A DNA stretch of 64,000 bases from Geodermatophilus dictyosporus (GTDB lineage Bacteria > Actinomycetota > Actinomycetes > Mycobacteriales > Geodermatophilaceae): positions 626,323-690,322 of the forward strand of contig NZ_FOWQ01000002.1 of NCBI RefSeq assembly GCF_900115505.1. The letters are read 5' to 3'. Numbering within the stretch: position 1 is the first letter of the stretch; every line of letters starts with the position of its first letter. Made by a program: the position numbers and the translations under genes. Positions 1 through 9,699 of this stretch are shown here, one piece after another. The notes under the pieces are model-generated. The model made no database searches, was not told where the DNA came from, and saw nothing but the letters and a program-made list of their open reading frames with translations.

Positions 1-507
1 GGCGTAGCGACGGCCCTCCAGGTGCAGCCGCAGCGTCCAGATGGGCAGCTGGTGGCTGACGCAGACGGCGGCGCTGCCGCGGGCGGCGTCGCGCGCGGCC
101 TCGACGGCGAGGATCATCCGCGCGGCGATCTCCACGTAGGGCTCGCCCCACGAGGGGCGGACGGGGTTGCGCAGCCGCCACCAGTGCGCCGGTGACCGGA
201 ACACACCCCGGCCGCCGGCCACCGTGAGCCCCTCGAAGGCGTTGCCGGCCTCGATGAGCCGGTCGTCGACGGCCAGCGGCAGGCCCAGCCGCTCGGCGAC
301 CGGCGCGGCGGTCTGCCGCGCGCGCTCGAGCGGGCTGGACACCAGGTGGGTCACGCCGCGACCCTCGAACCACTCCGCCGCCGTCCGGGCCATCCCCTCC
401 CCCGCCGCCGAGAGCCGGTAGCCGGGCAGCCGGCCGTAGAGCACGCCCTGCGGGTTGTGCACCTCGCCGTGGCGCAGCAGGTGCACCACCGTCGTCCCGT
501 CGCTCAC
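1..507 (-). CDS. Histidine phosphatase family protein (partial, C-terminus outside window)
   Basis: The 169 visible codons encode a phosphoglycerate-mutase-like histidine phosphatase. The phosphohistidine motif LLRHGE lies at residues 10-15, and a second His sits in the SHQLP motif near residue 152. The GTG start at 507 overlaps the hemL stop by 4 nt (GTGA), so it is the last visible member of the hem operon. A phosphoglycerate-mutase-family gene also follows hemL in mycobacteria (Rv0525 position). The fold is clear, but the substrate cannot be told from sequence. The gene runs off the left edge of the window. Confidence 0.85.
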   Translation of the reverse strand, partial: MSDGTTVVHLLRHGEVHNPQGVLYGRLPGYRLSAAGEGMARTAAEWFEGRGVTHLVSSPLERARQTAAPVAERLGLPLAVDDRLIEAGNAFEGLTVAGGRGVFRSPAHWWRLRNPVRPSWGEPYVEIAARMILAVEAARDAARGSAAVCVSHQLPIWTLRLHLEGRRYA

Positions 508-1886
508 GGGGACAGCTCCTGGGCGTCCTTGGCGGCCTCGTCGGGCGGGGCGTCGGCGGGGTCGGCGGCCGCGGCGGCACGGGCGGCGGCGGGCAGCGCG
601 TCGAGCACCTTCTCCACCGCCTCGTCGTCGAGCGCCGCGTTGACGAACCAGGACTCGTAGGCCGACGGCGGCAGGTAGACGCCGCGGGCGAGCATCTCGT
701 GGAAGAAGGCGGTGAACGCGGCGGTGTCCTGGGTGCGGGCGTCGTCGTAGTCGCGCACCTGGCGCTCGGCGGGCACGAAGAACACCGAGAACATCGAGCC
801 GGCCTGCTGCACCCGGTGGGGGACGCCGGCGGCGAACAGCGCCGCGCTGGTGGCGCCGCGCAGCACCGCGGCCACCTCGTCGCAGCGGGCGTAGACCTCG
901 TCGGTGCAGTGCCGCAGCGTGGTGAGCCCGGCGGCGACCGCGACGGGGTTCCCCGCCAGCGTGCCGGCCTGGTAGACCGGCCCGGTCGGCGCGAGGTGGT
1001 CCATGAGGTCGGCGCGCCCGCCGAAGGCCGCGGCCGGCAGCCCGCCGCCCATGACCTTGCCGAAGGTGAACAGGTCGGCGTCGACCGGGTCGTGGCCGTA
1101 CCAGCCCGAGCGGGACACCCGGAACCCGGTCATCACCTCGTCGAGCAGCAGCAGCGCGCCGTGCGCGGCGGTGATCCGGCGCAGCTCGGCGTTGAAGCCC
1201 GCCAGGGGCGGCACGACGCCCATGTTGCCCGGCGCGGCCTCGCTGACGACGAGGGCGATGTCGGGACCGCGCTCGGCGAAGACCCGCTCGACGGCGGCGA
1301 CGTCGTTGTAGGGCAGCACGACCGTGTCGGCGGCCGCGCCGGTGGTGACGCCGGGGGTGTCGGGCAGGCCGAGGGTGGCCACGCCGGAGCCGGCCGACGC
1401 CAGCAGCGCGTCGACGTGGCCGTGGTAGCAGCCGGCGAACTTGACGACGACCGGCCGGCCGGTGGCGCCGCGGGCCAGCCGCACGGCCGAGAGCACCGCC
1501 TCGGTGCCGGAGTTGACCAGCCGCACCCGCTCCACCGGCGGCATCCGGGCGATGATCTCCTCGGCCAGCTCGAGCTCGCCCTCGGTGGGCGTGCCGAAGG
1601 AGAACCCGCGGCGCGCGGCGGCGGTGACCGCCTCGACGACGGCCGGGTGGGCGTGGCCGAGGATCATCGGCCCCCACGAGGCCACGAGGTCGACGTAGCG
1701 GCGGCCGTCGGCGTCGGTCAGCCACGGTCCGGAGCCCTGCGTCATGAAGCGCGGGGTGCCGCCGACGGCGCGGAACGCGCGCACCGGGGAGTTCACGCCA
1801 CCGGGGGTGACGCGCTGCCCGCGGGCGAACAGCTCGGCCGAGACGGGTGCGGCGTAGTCGTACCGGGCGGTGTCCAGCGAGGTCAC
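504..1886 (-). CDS. hemL: Glutamate-1-semialdehyde 2,1-aminomutase
   Basis: This 460-residue PLP enzyme converts glutamate-1-semialdehyde to 5-aminolevulinate, the second step of the C5 pathway. Visible landmarks are VNSGTEA near residue 124, the aspartate of [12 protein letters not shown] near 249, and the Schiff-base lysine K277 in TFGKVMGGG. The GTG at 1886 is chosen because it gives the family N-terminus and overlaps the upstream stop by GTGA; an upstream in-frame extension reads as low-complexity noise. The C-terminal 25 residues are Ala/Asp-rich and probably disordered. It sits in one operon with hemB, hemD, hemC and hemA. Confidence 0.96.
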   Translation of the reverse strand: MTSLDTARYDYAAPVSAELFARGQRVTPGGVNSPVRAFRAVGGTPRFMTQGSGPWLTDADGRRYVDLVASWGPMILGHAHPAVVEAVTAAARRGFSFGTPTEGELELAEEIIARMPPVERVRLVNSGTEAVLSAVRLARGATGRPVVVKFAGCYHGHVDALLASAGSGVATLGLPDTPGVTTGAAADTVVLPYNDVAAVERVFAERGPDIALVVSEAAPGNMGVVPPLAGFNAELRRITAAHGALLLLDEVMTGFRVSRSGWYGHDPVDADLFTFGKVMGGGLPAAAFGGRADLMDHLAPTGPVYQAGTLAGNPVAVAAGLTTLRHCTDEVYARCDEVAAVLRGATSAALFAAGVPHRVQQAGSMFSVFFVPAERQVRDYDDARTQDTAAFTAFFHEMLARGVYLPPSAYESWFVNAALDDEAVEKVLDALPAAARAAAAADPADAPPDEAAKDAQELSP

Positions 1887-2413
1887 GGCCCCAGTGTCCC
1901 CCTCCTGCCGGGGCGGCCGTCGGGGGCGTCGGGGTGGGCGGGCTGTGACGTCGCCCTCGCCGGCACCGCGGCGAGCAGGGCGGTGCCCAGGGCCGCCGGG
2001 TCGCAGGTGGGGACGAGCACGGTGCGCCCGTCGGCCAGCCGCAGCGGCAGCCCGGTGCGGCCCCGCGGCACCGACCAGCCGCCGCCGAGCACCGGGGCGC
2101 CGGCGTCCACCCCGGCCGCGCCCCGGCGGACGGCGCGCAGGTGGGCGGCGTCGACGTCGGCCAGCGCCACCCGCTCCCGGCCCACCGACAGCGCGCCGTC
2201 GGGACCGCCCGGGTCCACCCGCACGGTCCAGGCGCGGCGCGCGGCGAGGCAGACGGCGGCGGCGATCCCCAGCACGGCCACCACCGCGACGAGCCACAGC
2301 AGCGGCGGGACGTCCGGGCCGGGCAGCACCCGGTCCAGGACGCCGAGGAGCCCGAGGACACCGGCGACCAGCCAGAACGGCCGCCAGGAGCCCCCGGGCT
2401 CGACGTAGCTCAT
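1883..2413 (-). CDS. Two-TM membrane protein of unknown function in the hem operon
   Basis: This 176-residue protein starts at the ATG at 2413 (MSYVEPGG). Two hydrophobic helices occupy about residues 12-27 and 36-60. A cytosolic domain follows that is rich in short beta-like segments, with arginine and valine pairs. I recognise no catalytic motif. It lies between hemB (10-nt gap) and hemL (GTGA overlap), the position of Rv0513, an uncharacterised membrane protein, in M. tuberculosis. Placement suggests co-expression with tetrapyrrole synthesis, but function is unknown. Confidence 0.75.
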   Translation of the reverse strand: MSYVEPGGSWRPFWLVAGVLGLLGVLDRVLPGPDVPPLLWLVAVVAVLGIAAAVCLAARRAWTVRVDPGGPDGALSVGRERVALADVDAAHLRAVRRGAAGVDAGAPVLGGGWSVPRGRTGLPLRLADGRTVLVPTCDPAALGTALLAAVPARATSQPAHPDAPDGRPGRRGTLGP

Positions 2414-2423
2414 CGGCGGGCGG

Positions 2424-3422
2424 TCACCGCAGCAGGCGCGCGGCCTCGACGGCCCAGTAGGTGAGCACCTGACCCGCACCGGCCCGGCGGATGGCGGTCA
2501 GCGTCTCCAGGATGGCGCGCTCGCGGTCGATCCAGCCGTTGCGGGCCGCCGCCTCGACCATCGCGTACTCGCCGCTGACCTGGTAGGCGCTGACCGGGAC
2601 GTCGACGGCGTCGGCGACCCGGGCCACGATGTCGAGGTAGGGCAGCGCCGGCTTGACCATGACGGCGTCGGCGCCCTCGGCGAGGTCCTGGCGCACCTCG
2701 CGCAGCGCCTCGTCGGCGTTGGGCGGGTCCATCTGGTAGGTCGAGCGGTCGCCGAACTGCGGCGCGCCCTCGGCCGCCTCGCGGAACGGGCCGTAGAAGC
2801 CCGAGGCGTACTTGGCGGCGTAGGCGAGGACCGGCGTCTCGGTGAACGCGCTGGAGTCCAGCGCCCGGCGGATGGCCGCGACCTGCCCGTCCATCATCCC
2901 GCTGGGGGCGATCACGTGGGCACCGGCCTGCGCCTGGGCGATGGCCACCGACGCGTAGCGGTCCAGCGTGGGGTCGTTGTCGACGACGCCGGCCGGCGTG
3001 ACCACCCCGCAGTGCCCGTGCGAGGTGTACTCGCACAGGCACAGGTCGGCCATGAGCACCAGCTCGTCGCCGAGGTCGGCCCGGAGCTGGCGCAGCGCGA
3101 CGTTGACGATCCCGTCGGCGGCGTCGGCCTGCGAGCCCACCTCGTCCTTCTCGGCGGGGACGCCGAAGAGGATCAGCCCGCCGATGCCGGCGTCGGCCGC
3201 CTCGTGGGCGGCCTTGCGCAGCGAGTCGGTCGTGTGCTGCACGACGCCGGGCATCGAGCCGATGGGCTGGGCCTCGGAGATGCCCTCCTTGACGAAGACC
3301 GGCAGCACCAGGTCGGCCGGGGCCACCCGGGTCTGGGCGGTGAGCCGGCGCAGCGCGGGCGTCGACCGCAGCCGGCGCCCGCGCGCGAAGCCCGGGTTCG
3401 ACCCGCCCTGCGCCGCGGTCAC
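2424..3422 (-). CDS. hemB: Porphobilinogen synthase (5-aminolevulinate dehydratase)
   Basis: This 332-residue enzyme condenses two 5-aminolevulinates into porphobilinogen. The metal-site segment DLCLCEYTSHGHCG carries three cysteines, indicating the Zn-dependent type. The two active-site lysines are in AAKYASGFYGPF and MVKPALPYLD. The GTG start at 3422 overlaps the hemD stop by GTGA. A longer in-frame upstream extension overlaps hemD and is rejected. It follows hemD directly and precedes the small membrane protein. Confidence 0.96.
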   Translation of the reverse strand: MTAAQGGSNPGFARGRRLRSTPALRRLTAQTRVAPADLVLPVFVKEGISEAQPIGSMPGVVQHTTDSLRKAAHEAADAGIGGLILFGVPAEKDEVGSQADAADGIVNVALRQLRADLGDELVLMADLCLCEYTSHGHCGVVTPAGVVDNDPTLDRYASVAIAQAQAGAHVIAPSGMMDGQVAAIRRALDSSAFTETPVLAYAAKYASGFYGPFREAAEGAPQFGDRSTYQMDPPNADEALREVRQDLAEGADAVMVKPALPYLDIVARVADAVDVPVSAYQVSGEYAMVEAAARNGWIDRERAILETLTAIRRAGAGQVLTYWAVEAARLLR

Positions 3423-4948
3423 TCCCCGGCCTCCGCGCGCCTGGCCTCGGCGAACGCGGCCAGGGCGTCGACCAGCGGGCCGACGGCGGCGGTCTCGGGC
3501 TGCACGTCCACCCGCAGCCCGAACTCCTGGGCGGTGGCGGCGGTGGCCGGGCCGATGACCGCGACGACGGTCTTGGCGTGCGGCTTGCCGGCGATGCCGA
3601 CCAGGTTGCGCACGGTGCTCGACGAGGTGAAGCACACCGCGTCGAAGCCGCCGCCCTTGATCGCCTCGCGCACGGGCGCCGGCGGCGGGGCCGCCCGGAC
3701 GGTCCGGTAGGCGGTCACGTCGTCGATCTCCCAGCCGCGCTCCTGCAGGCCCGCGGCGAGGGTCTCGGTGGCGATGTCGGCGCGCGGCAGCAGCACCCGG
3801 TTGATCGGGTCCAGGACGTCGTCGTACTCGGGGAAGTCGGCCAGCAGGCCCTCGCTGGACTGGGCGCCCGAGGGCACGAGCTCCGGCACGATGCCGAAGG
3901 CCCGCACCGACTCGGCGGTCTGCTCGCCGACGCAGGCGACCTTGACGCCGGCGAACGCGCGGGCGTCGAGGCCGAGCTCGGCGAACTTCTCGCGGACGGC
4001 CTTCACCGCGTTGGCGGAGGTGAACACGATCCAGCCGTAGCGGCCGGTGACCAGGCCCTTGATGGCCCGGTCCATCTGGGCGGCGCTGCGCGGGGGCTCC
4101 ACGGCGATGGTGGGCACCTCGACCGGCACCGCGCCGTAGGCCCGCAGCCGGTCGCTCATCTCACCGGCCTGGTCCTTGGTGCGGGGCACCAGCACCCGCC
4201 AGCCGAACAGCGGCCGGCTCTCCCACCAGGACAGCTTGCCGCGCTTGTCGACGGCCGCCCCGACGGTGGCCACGACCGCGCCGGTGAGCGCGTCGAGGCC
4301 GGCGGTCTTCTCCGCCACGGCCGCCAGCTTGGCGACGACGCTGCGCTGGCCGGTGCCCGAGCCGCCGGCGGTCACCACGACCGGCGTGCTGCCGGACAGG
4401 CCGCCCTCGACCAGCCGGGCGGCGGCGTCGGGGAGCTGCTCGGCGCCGGCCTGCAGCACCACGGGGGCGCCCAGCGCCGCGGCCGCGCCGGCCAGCGCCG
4501 GCAGGTCGGCCGAGCCGTCGCGGAGGTCCGCGGTCAGCGAGGTGCCGCCGAGGGCGACCCCGGCGTAGGCGGGGACGGCGGTCGCGGGCGCGACGCCGGG
4601 GACGACGTCGAAGGGCACCGACGTGCGGCCGACGGCGAGCACCTCCTTGACCGCGGCGTCGGAGGTGAACGGGTCGCCGGCGACGAGCCGGACGACGACG
4701 TCGCCGCCCTTCGCCGCGGCGACCGCGCCCTTGGCGACGTCGGCCGGCTCGCCGCTGACGGGGGTCAGCTCGAGGCCGGGCCGGTTCTCGCGGACGGCGT
4801 CCTGCACCGGTGCGGGGACGTCGGGGTCGACCAGCACGACCGTGGCCTCGGCCAGCGCGGCCGTGGCCCGGGTGGTCAGCATGCCGGGATCGCCGGGGCC
4901 GGCGCCGACGAAGACGACGCGGCCTGGGGTCTTGCGGAAGCGCGTCAT
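3419..4948 (-). CDS. hemD: Uroporphyrinogen-III synthase fused to a methyltransferase-like domain
   Basis: This 509-residue fusion is typical of actinobacteria (compare Rv0511). Residues about 10-240 resemble the SUMT/CobA methyltransferase (VGAGPGDPGMLTTRA at the start). Residues about 255-505 form the HemD domain that closes hydroxymethylbilane to uroporphyrinogen III. The methyltransferase half looks degenerate: the usual GGDPFxFGRGGEE region reads VAGDPFTSDAAVKE, and the block after PAYAGV is not the canonical THR type. HemD activity is well supported, but methyltransferase activity is doubtful. The ATG at 4948 has an AGGAGC Shine-Dalgarno. A 91-nt gap separates it from hemC. Confidence 0.93.
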   Translation of the reverse strand: MTRFRKTPGRVVFVGAGPGDPGMLTTRATAALAEATVVLVDPDVPAPVQDAVRENRPGLELTPVSGEPADVAKGAVAAAKGGDVVVRLVAGDPFTSDAAVKEVLAVGRTSVPFDVVPGVAPATAVPAYAGVALGGTSLTADLRDGSADLPALAGAAAALGAPVVLQAGAEQLPDAAARLVEGGLSGSTPVVVTAGGSGTGQRSVVAKLAAVAEKTAGLDALTGAVVATVGAAVDKRGKLSWWESRPLFGWRVLVPRTKDQAGEMSDRLRAYGAVPVEVPTIAVEPPRSAAQMDRAIKGLVTGRYGWIVFTSANAVKAVREKFAELGLDARAFAGVKVACVGEQTAESVRAFGIVPELVPSGAQSSEGLLADFPEYDDVLDPINRVLLPRADIATETLAAGLQERGWEIDDVTAYRTVRAAPPPAPVREAIKGGGFDAVCFTSSSTVRNLVGIAGKPHAKTVVAVIGPATAATAQEFGLRVDVQPETAAVGPLVDALAAFAEARRAEAGE

Positions 4949-5039
4949 CGCGTGCTCCTGGTCCTTGTGGGTCTCGTGGCCCTCGGGAGGGCGTGTGCGG
5001 GGGTCGTGGGGGCCGGGGCGGGCTGCCCGGCGGAGGGGG

Positions 5040-5975
5040 TCACCGGGACGCCGCCACGAGCTCGGCGGCGCCGCGGTCGAGCAGGTCGGCGGCGATCTCG
5101 CGGCCGAGCCGCTCGGCGTCGCCCACCGGGCCGGTGACGGAGCCGCGGACTCCGTCGCTGCCGTCGAGCGCGGTGACCGAGGCCCGCAGGTAGAGCTCGG
5201 GGCCGTCGTCGCCCTCGGCCAGCTCCGCGTACGCGGCGACCGGCGCGCTGCACCCGGCCTCCAGCGCGGCGAGCGTGGTGCGCTCGGCGAGCACGCAGGC
5301 GCGGGTGGGGGCGTCGTCGAGGGCGGCGAGCACCTCCAGGGTGCGCTCGTCGTCGGCCCGGCACTCGACGGCCAGCGCGCCCTGTGCGGGCGCGGGCAGC
5401 ACCTGCAGCGGGTCGAGGGTCTCGGTGATCGTGGCGAGCCGGCCGAGGCGGGCGAGCCCGGCGCGGGCGAGCACGACGGCGTCCAGGTCGCCGGGGACCA
5501 CGCGGGCCATCCGGGTGTCGACGTTGCCGCGGATCGGCACGACGTCCAGTTCCAGGCCCAGGGCGCGCAGCTGGGCGACCCGGCGGGGGGCGCCGGTGCC
5601 CACCCGGGCGCCGGCGGGCAGCTCGCCGAGGGTGAGCCCGTCGCGGGCGACGAGCGCGTCGCGCGGGTCCTCGCGGGGCGGGACGGCGGCCAGCACCAGG
5701 CCGGGCTCCGGCGCGGTGGGCAGGTCCTTGTAGCTGTGCACGGCGACGTCCACGGTGCCCTCGAGCAGGGCCTGCCGGATGGCGGTGACGAAGACGCCGG
5801 TGCCGCCGAGCTGGGCGATCGCCGCGGCGGACCGGTCGCCCTCGGTGCTGATGTGCACCAGCTCCACCGGCAGCCCGCTGACCGCGGTGATCGCGTCGGC
5901 GACGGCCTGCGACTGGGTGCGGGCCAGCTGGCTGGCGCGGGTGCCCAGCCGCAGCGTGCGGGTGGCGGTCGTCAC
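5040..5975 (-). CDS. hemC: Hydroxymethylbilane synthase (porphobilinogen deaminase)
   Basis: This 311-residue protein polymerises four porphobilinogens. Landmarks are the N-terminal [11 protein letters not shown], the HSYKDLPT motif, and [10 protein letters not shown] with the cysteine that holds the dipyrromethane cofactor. The GTG start at 5975 overlaps the hemA stop (GTGA). It lies in the rex-hemA-hemC-hemD order known from Streptomyces. Confidence 0.96.
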   Translation of the reverse strand: MTTATRTLRLGTRASQLARTQSQAVADAITAVSGLPVELVHISTEGDRSAAAIAQLGGTGVFVTAIRQALLEGTVDVAVHSYKDLPTAPEPGLVLAAVPPREDPRDALVARDGLTLGELPAGARVGTGAPRRVAQLRALGLELDVVPIRGNVDTRMARVVPGDLDAVVLARAGLARLGRLATITETLDPLQVLPAPAQGALAVECRADDERTLEVLAALDDAPTRACVLAERTTLAALEAGCSAPVAAYAELAEGDDGPELYLRASVTALDGSDGVRGSVTGPVGDAERLGREIAADLLDRGAAELVAASR

Positions 5976-7381
5976 GCGGCGCCGCCCGGGCGCAGCTCGT
6001 CGGGGTCCACGCCGACCGCCTCGGCCAGGTGCGACCCGTCGGCGGGCACCTCGGCGTCGATGCCCAGCCCGAACAGCGCGCGCAGCGCGTCGGCGTAGTC
6101 GACGCCGCCCGGGGTGCTGGCCAGCTCCTTGACCCGCACGGTCGGCTCGTGCAGCAGCTTGTCCACGACGCGGCGCACGGTGCGGGTGATCTCGCTGCGG
6201 GCCCGGGCGTCGAGGTCGGGCAGCCGGGTCGACAACCGCAGCAGCTCGGCGTCGACGACCTCGGCGGCCTGGCTGCGCAGCGCCGACACCGTCGGGGCCA
6301 CGGCGGCGGCCTGCCGCTCGGCGCGCAGCAGCGCGGTCTCGGCCTCGATGAGCGCGTGCGCCGCGGAGACGTCGTCCGCGCCGACGGAGCCCGCGACCCG
6401 GTCGGCGCCGATGGTCGGGTCGGTGCCGGTGGCCGGGCGGTCGCCGCGCAGGAGGGCGCCGTTGCGCTCGCCCTGCAGGAGCGCCAGGTCGACGACGTGC
6501 ACGCCGGGCAGCGCGGCCACGCCGGGGTCGACGTCGCGGGGCAGCGCCAGGTCGACGACGGCCAGCGGACGGTCGGGGCGGCCGGCCATCGCGGTGGCGA
6601 CCGCGTCGGTGGAGACGACCAGGCCGGTGGCGCCGGTGCAGGTCACCAGCACGTCGGCGTCGGCGATGGCCTGCGGCAGGTCGGCCAGGTCCGCGGTGCC
6701 GCCGTCGACGGCCGCGGCCAGCCGGGCCGCCGACTCCGGGGAGCGGCTGGCGACGGTGACCAGCGCCCCGCGGCGGGAGAGCGTGGTGGCGGCGAGCGCG
6801 CCCATCGAGCCGGCGCCGACGACCAGCACCGGGCGGCCGGCCAGCGGTCCGACGCGCGCCTCGGCGCGGTCGAGGGAGACGGTGACCAGCGACTGCCCGG
6901 CCCGGTCGATGCCGGTCTCGGCGTGCACCCGCTTGCCCACCCGCAGGGCGTGCTGGGCCACCGGGTGCAGGGCGCGGGCGACCGCGCCCTCCTCCTGGGC
7001 GAGGGCGTAGGCGGCGCGCAGCTGGCCGAGCACCTGGGTCTCGCCCACGACCATGGAGTCCAGGCCGGCGGCCACGGTGAACAGGTGGGCGACGGCCTGG
7101 TCCTCGTAGTGGACGGTGACGTAGGGCGAGAGCTCCTCGACGGTGGCACCGGCCTGGCGGGCCAGCACCCGGCTGACCTCGGCGACGCCGCCGTGGAAAC
7201 GGTCGACCTCGGCGAAGACCTCGACCCGGTTGCAGGTGGCCAGCACCAGCGCCTCGCTGACGTGGTCGCTGCCGACCAGCTCGTGCAGCGCCTTGACCTG
7301 GTCGTCGCGGGACATGGCGAACTGCTCGAGCAGCGCGACCGGCGCGGTCTGGTGGCTGATGCCGACGGCGAGCAGGCTCAT
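5972..7381 (-). CDS. hemA: Glutamyl-tRNA reductase
   Basis: This 469-residue NADPH enzyme makes glutamate-1-semialdehyde from Glu-tRNA, the committed step of the C5 pathway. The N-terminus shows ISHQTAPV and the active-site cysteine in ATCNRVE (about residue 50). The nucleotide-binding domain has VVGAGSMG, and the C-terminal third is the dimerisation helix. The ATG at 7381 overlaps the rex stop (ATGA), so synthesis is coupled to Rex. Redox control through Rex is expected from the arrangement. Confidence 0.97.
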   Translation of the reverse strand: MSLLAVGISHQTAPVALLEQFAMSRDDQVKALHELVGSDHVSEALVLATCNRVEVFAEVDRFHGGVAEVSRVLARQAGATVEELSPYVTVHYEDQAVAHLFTVAAGLDSMVVGETQVLGQLRAAYALAQEEGAVARALHPVAQHALRVGKRVHAETGIDRAGQSLVTVSLDRAEARVGPLAGRPVLVVGAGSMGALAATTLSRRGALVTVASRSPESAARLAAAVDGGTADLADLPQAIADADVLVTCTGATGLVVSTDAVATAMAGRPDRPLAVVDLALPRDVDPGVAALPGVHVVDLALLQGERNGALLRGDRPATGTDPTIGADRVAGSVGADDVSAAHALIEAETALLRAERQAAAVAPTVSALRSQAAEVVDAELLRLSTRLPDLDARARSEITRTVRRVVDKLLHEPTVRVKELASTPGGVDYADALRALFGLGIDAEVPADGSHLAEAVGVDPDELRPGGAA

Positions 7382-8049
7382 GCCATGCCTCCGGCGGGGG
7401 CGAGGACGGTCGTGGCGGGGCCGCGCTGCTTGTCGAGGAACGCGAGGACCTGGAGCTCGACGGAGAGGTCGACCTGGCGGACGTCGACCCCCGCGGGCGC
7501 GGTGAGCGCCACCGGCGCGAAGTTCAAGATGCTCCTCACCCCGGCCGAGGTCAGCCGGTCGCAGACCCCCTGGGCCACCTCGGCCGGTGTCGCGATGACC
7601 CCGATCGTCGCCCGGGTGGCGGTGACGACCTCGTCGAGCTCCTCCATCGGGCGGACCACCCGGCCGCCGACCTCCTGACCGACGCGGGCCGGCGAGGCGT
7701 CGAACAGGCCGACGAACTCGAACCCGCGGCTGCCGAAGCCGCCGTAGCCGGCCAGGGCCGAGCCGAGGTTGCCCAGCCCGACCAGCACGCAGGCGTGCGC
7801 GGTCTCCATGCCGAGCACACCGGCGATGCGGTCACGCAGCGTGGCCACCTCGTAGCCCACACCGCGGGTGCCGCAGGGCCCCAGGTGCGAGAGGTCCTTG
7901 CGCAGGCCCGCCGGGTTGACGCCGGCCGCCGAGGCCAGCTCACCGGAGGAGACCGTGCCGCGACCGCCGTCGGCCAGGCCGCTGAGCACCCGCAGGTACA
8001 CGGCCAGGCGCGCGACGGTGGCCTCCGGGATCCGGGGCCGCGACTGCAT
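7378..8049 (-). CDS. rex: Redox-sensing transcriptional repressor Rex
   Basis: This 223-residue NADH/NAD+-sensing repressor has an N-terminal winged helix (about residues 1-85, with [14 protein letters not shown] as recognition region) and a Rossmann domain starting at [12 protein letters not shown]. The ATG at 8049 gives [15 protein letters not shown], close to the family start. An adjacent GTG at 8052 would add one residue. Rex heads the hem operon, as in Streptomyces rex-hemACD, and probably represses it from the operator-like site at 8160-8177. M. tuberculosis lacks this gene at the equivalent place. Confidence 0.94.
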   Translation of the reverse strand: MQSRPRIPEATVARLAVYLRVLSGLADGGRGTVSSGELASAAGVNPAGLRKDLSHLGPCGTRGVGYEVATLRDRIAGVLGMETAHACVLVGLGNLGSALAGYGGFGSRGFEFVGLFDASPARVGQEVGGRVVRPMEELDEVVTATRATIGVIATPAEVAQGVCDRLTSAGVRSILNFAPVALTAPAGVDVRQVDLSVELQVLAFLDKQRGPATTVLAPAGGMA

Positions 8050-8159
8050 CACGGGTCCACTCCACAGCGGTCGCGCCCGGACGACGGCGGGAGCCGAGGG
8101 GGGCGGACGACATCGGGGATCCGGGCGGACGACCACCCGGCGACTGCCACGGTAACCGC

Positions 8160-8177
8160 TTGTGAACGCAGGAACAA
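8160..8177 (-). promoter_or_regulatory. Candidate Rex operator upstream of rex-hemACD
   Basis: The plus-strand sequence TTGTGAACGCAGGAACAA carries a perfect left half (TTGTGAA) of the Rex consensus and a degenerate right half that keeps the terminal ACAA. It lies 110-130 nt upstream of the rex start, in the only long intergenic gap of the operon. On the operon strand it reads GTTCACAA, preceded by TTTGTTCC, and could overlap the promoter. Rex autoregulation of rex-hemACD is established in Streptomyces; operator status here is inferred from sequence and position. Confidence 0.6.
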
Positions 8178-8320
8178 AGTCCCGGCGGCCGCACCGGCTC
8201 CCTGGTCAGCGCGGACGGGCGGTGCTGTGTCCGAGACCATAGCAAGGACCCCCGTGGCCCCCACCACTCGCAGGCTCGTGGCGGGCCCCTGCACGGGGGC
8301 CGGACCAGCCCGTGCCGGCC

Positions 8321-8593
8321 CTACCCGAGCCCCAGGTCGCGGCGCAGCCGCGGGACGTCGACGGTGAAGTAGGAGTGCTCGCGGCCGTCGAGCAGCACGA
8401 CGGGCACCCGGTCGCCGTACTCGGCCCGCAGCTCCGGGTCGGTGTCGACGTCGACCTCGCGGCTGGTCACCCCCGCCTCCGCGGCGACCCGGGCCACCGT
8501 CTCGGCGGCGGCGACGCACAGGTGGCAGCCCTCGCGGGTGAGCAGCTCCAGCCGCGGGGGCGCCGGGCCCGTGGCGGCTGCGGGCGGTTCCAC
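8321..8593 (-). CDS. Glutaredoxin-like protein
   Basis: This 90-residue thioredoxin-fold protein starts at the GTG at 8593. The redox motif is in LLTREGCHLCVAA (CxxC, CHLC), and the cis-proline segment is VPVVLLDG. It belongs to the small glutaredoxin-like (DUF836) family. The equivalent in M. tuberculosis is Rv0508, next to hemA. It is transcribed in the same direction as rex but sits 271 nt upstream, so it has its own promoter, divergent from the sigma factor gene. Confidence 0.85.
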   Translation of the reverse strand: MEPPAAATGPAPPRLELLTREGCHLCVAAAETVARVAAEAGVTSREVDVDTDPELRAEYGDRVPVVLLDGREHSYFTVDVPRLRRDLGLG

Positions 8594-8687
8594 GGCGCCT
8601 CCTCCCGGGCGGCGGCGCCTCCTCCCCCTGGGACAGGGGGTGCGGGAGCGACCACCGACGTGGACGGTTCGCAGTGATGTTGTCACC

Positions 8688-9536
8688 ATGGGACACGACC
8701 CGCAGCAGCGCGGGCACCCGGCGAACCGGGGAGGGGCCCCCGTCGGGCGAGCCGTCGCGGCTCGGCGGGCCGACGAGGAGGTCGACGCCCGCATGCCGCA
8801 GTCGCGCCCGGTGGACGAGGCGCCGTCCCCCGCCCCGGCCCGGCGGCCCCGCCCGACCCCGTGCCCGCGCACGCCCGGGGCGGCCGTCCTCGGGTCCGCC
8901 GTGCCCCCCGGACCGCCCACGGAGGGCGAGGAGGACGACGCGGCGCTCGACGAGGACCTCGCGGCCCTCGAGGAGGAGCGGCCGGCCGACCGGGTCGACG
9001 TCTGGCGCCTGGTCCGCCGCGCCCAGGACGGCGACGCAGAGGCGTTCGGGCAGCTCTACGACCACTACGTGACGCTGGTCTACCGCTTCGTCCTCCTCCG
9101 GGTGGGCGACCGGGCGCAGGCCGAGGACTTCACCAGCGAGACGTTCGTGCGGGCGCTGCGGCGGATCGACTCGCTGTCCTTCCAGGGCCGCGACGTCGGC
9201 GCCTGGCTGGTGACGATCGCCCGCAACATCGTCCGCGACCACGTGAAGAGCAGCCGCTTCCGGCTGGAGGTCAGCACCGCCGACATGCGCGACGCCGACC
9301 GGGCCACCGACGGCCCCGAGGACGCCGTCGTGGCCCGGCTGACCAACGAGCAACTGCTGGCCTGCATCCGGCAGCTGGGCAGGGAGCAGCAGGAGTGCAT
9401 CTCGCTGCGGTTCCTGCAGGGCCTGTCGGTGTCGGAGACCGCCGCGGCCATGGGCAAGAAGGACGGCGCGGTCAAGGCCCTGCAGCACCGGGCGGTGCGT
9501 CGGCTGGCCGGCCTGTTGCCGGAGGGGCTGCGGTGA
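8688..9536 (+). CDS. bldN: ECF sigma factor of the BldN type
   Basis: This 282-residue RNA polymerase sigma factor has region 2 at about residues 104-170 (FGQLYDHYVTLVYRF, AEDFTSETFVRAL) and region 4 at about 220-280 (ECISLRFLQGLSVSETAAAM). Upstream of region 2 lies an unusually long, Pro/Arg/Glu-rich extension of about 100 residues, reminiscent of the pro-sequence of Streptomyces BldN. The gene is followed by a DUF5667 membrane protein and lies beside rex, as bldN does in Streptomyces. The start is uncertain: the ATG at 8688 has no clear Shine-Dalgarno, while the ATG at 8793 has AGGAGG 11 nt upstream. Orthology rests on synteny and architecture. Confidence 0.8.
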   Translation: MGHDPQQRGHPANRGGAPVGRAVAARRADEEVDARMPQSRPVDEAPSPAPARRPRPTPCPRTPGAAVLGSAVPPGPPTEGEEDDAALDEDLAALEEERPADRVDVWRLVRRAQDGDAEAFGQLYDHYVTLVYRFVLLRVGDRAQAEDFTSETFVRALRRIDSLSFQGRDVGAWLVTIARNIVRDHVKSSRFRLEVSTADMRDADRATDGPEDAVVARLTNEQLLACIRQLGREQQECISLRFLQGLSVSETAAAMGKKDGAVKALQHRAVRRLAGLLPEGLR

Positions 9537-9570
9537 CGGCCGTGCCCCCGGTCGGGGCACCCGGGGTGGT

Positions 9571-9582
9571 TACCCGCGGGTA
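9571..9582. promoter_or_regulatory. Perfect 12-bp palindrome between sigma and anti-sigma genes
   Basis: TACCCGCGGGTA is a perfect dyad 35 nt after the sigma factor stop and 118 nt before the next start. It is flanked by further G/C-run symmetry. It could be an operator for the downstream gene or the tip of a weak hairpin. Function is unknown. Confidence 0.35.
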
Positions 9583-9699
9583 CCCCGTACCGGCCCCCGA
9601 CCGGCCTCGTTGCTCCGGTCGACGGCGTTCCGCACGACCCCGACCCGACCGCCCCCGACCCGACCGCGCCCGTCCCGACCGACCGACCGGAGGACCCAG

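Noticed and set aside
699..2408. Long open frame on the plus strand opposite hemL and the membrane protein
   Set aside because: It is a high-GC antisense shadow: repetitive Gly/Arg/His/Val composition and opposite a well-conserved gene. Similar frames lie opposite hemD, hemA, ppx and others.
8674..8686. GTGA-TCAC dyad before the sigma factor gene as a BldD or Crp site
   Set aside because: It does not fit the BldD or Crp consensus at enough positions, and short GTGA/TCAC dyads are expected by chance in this composition.
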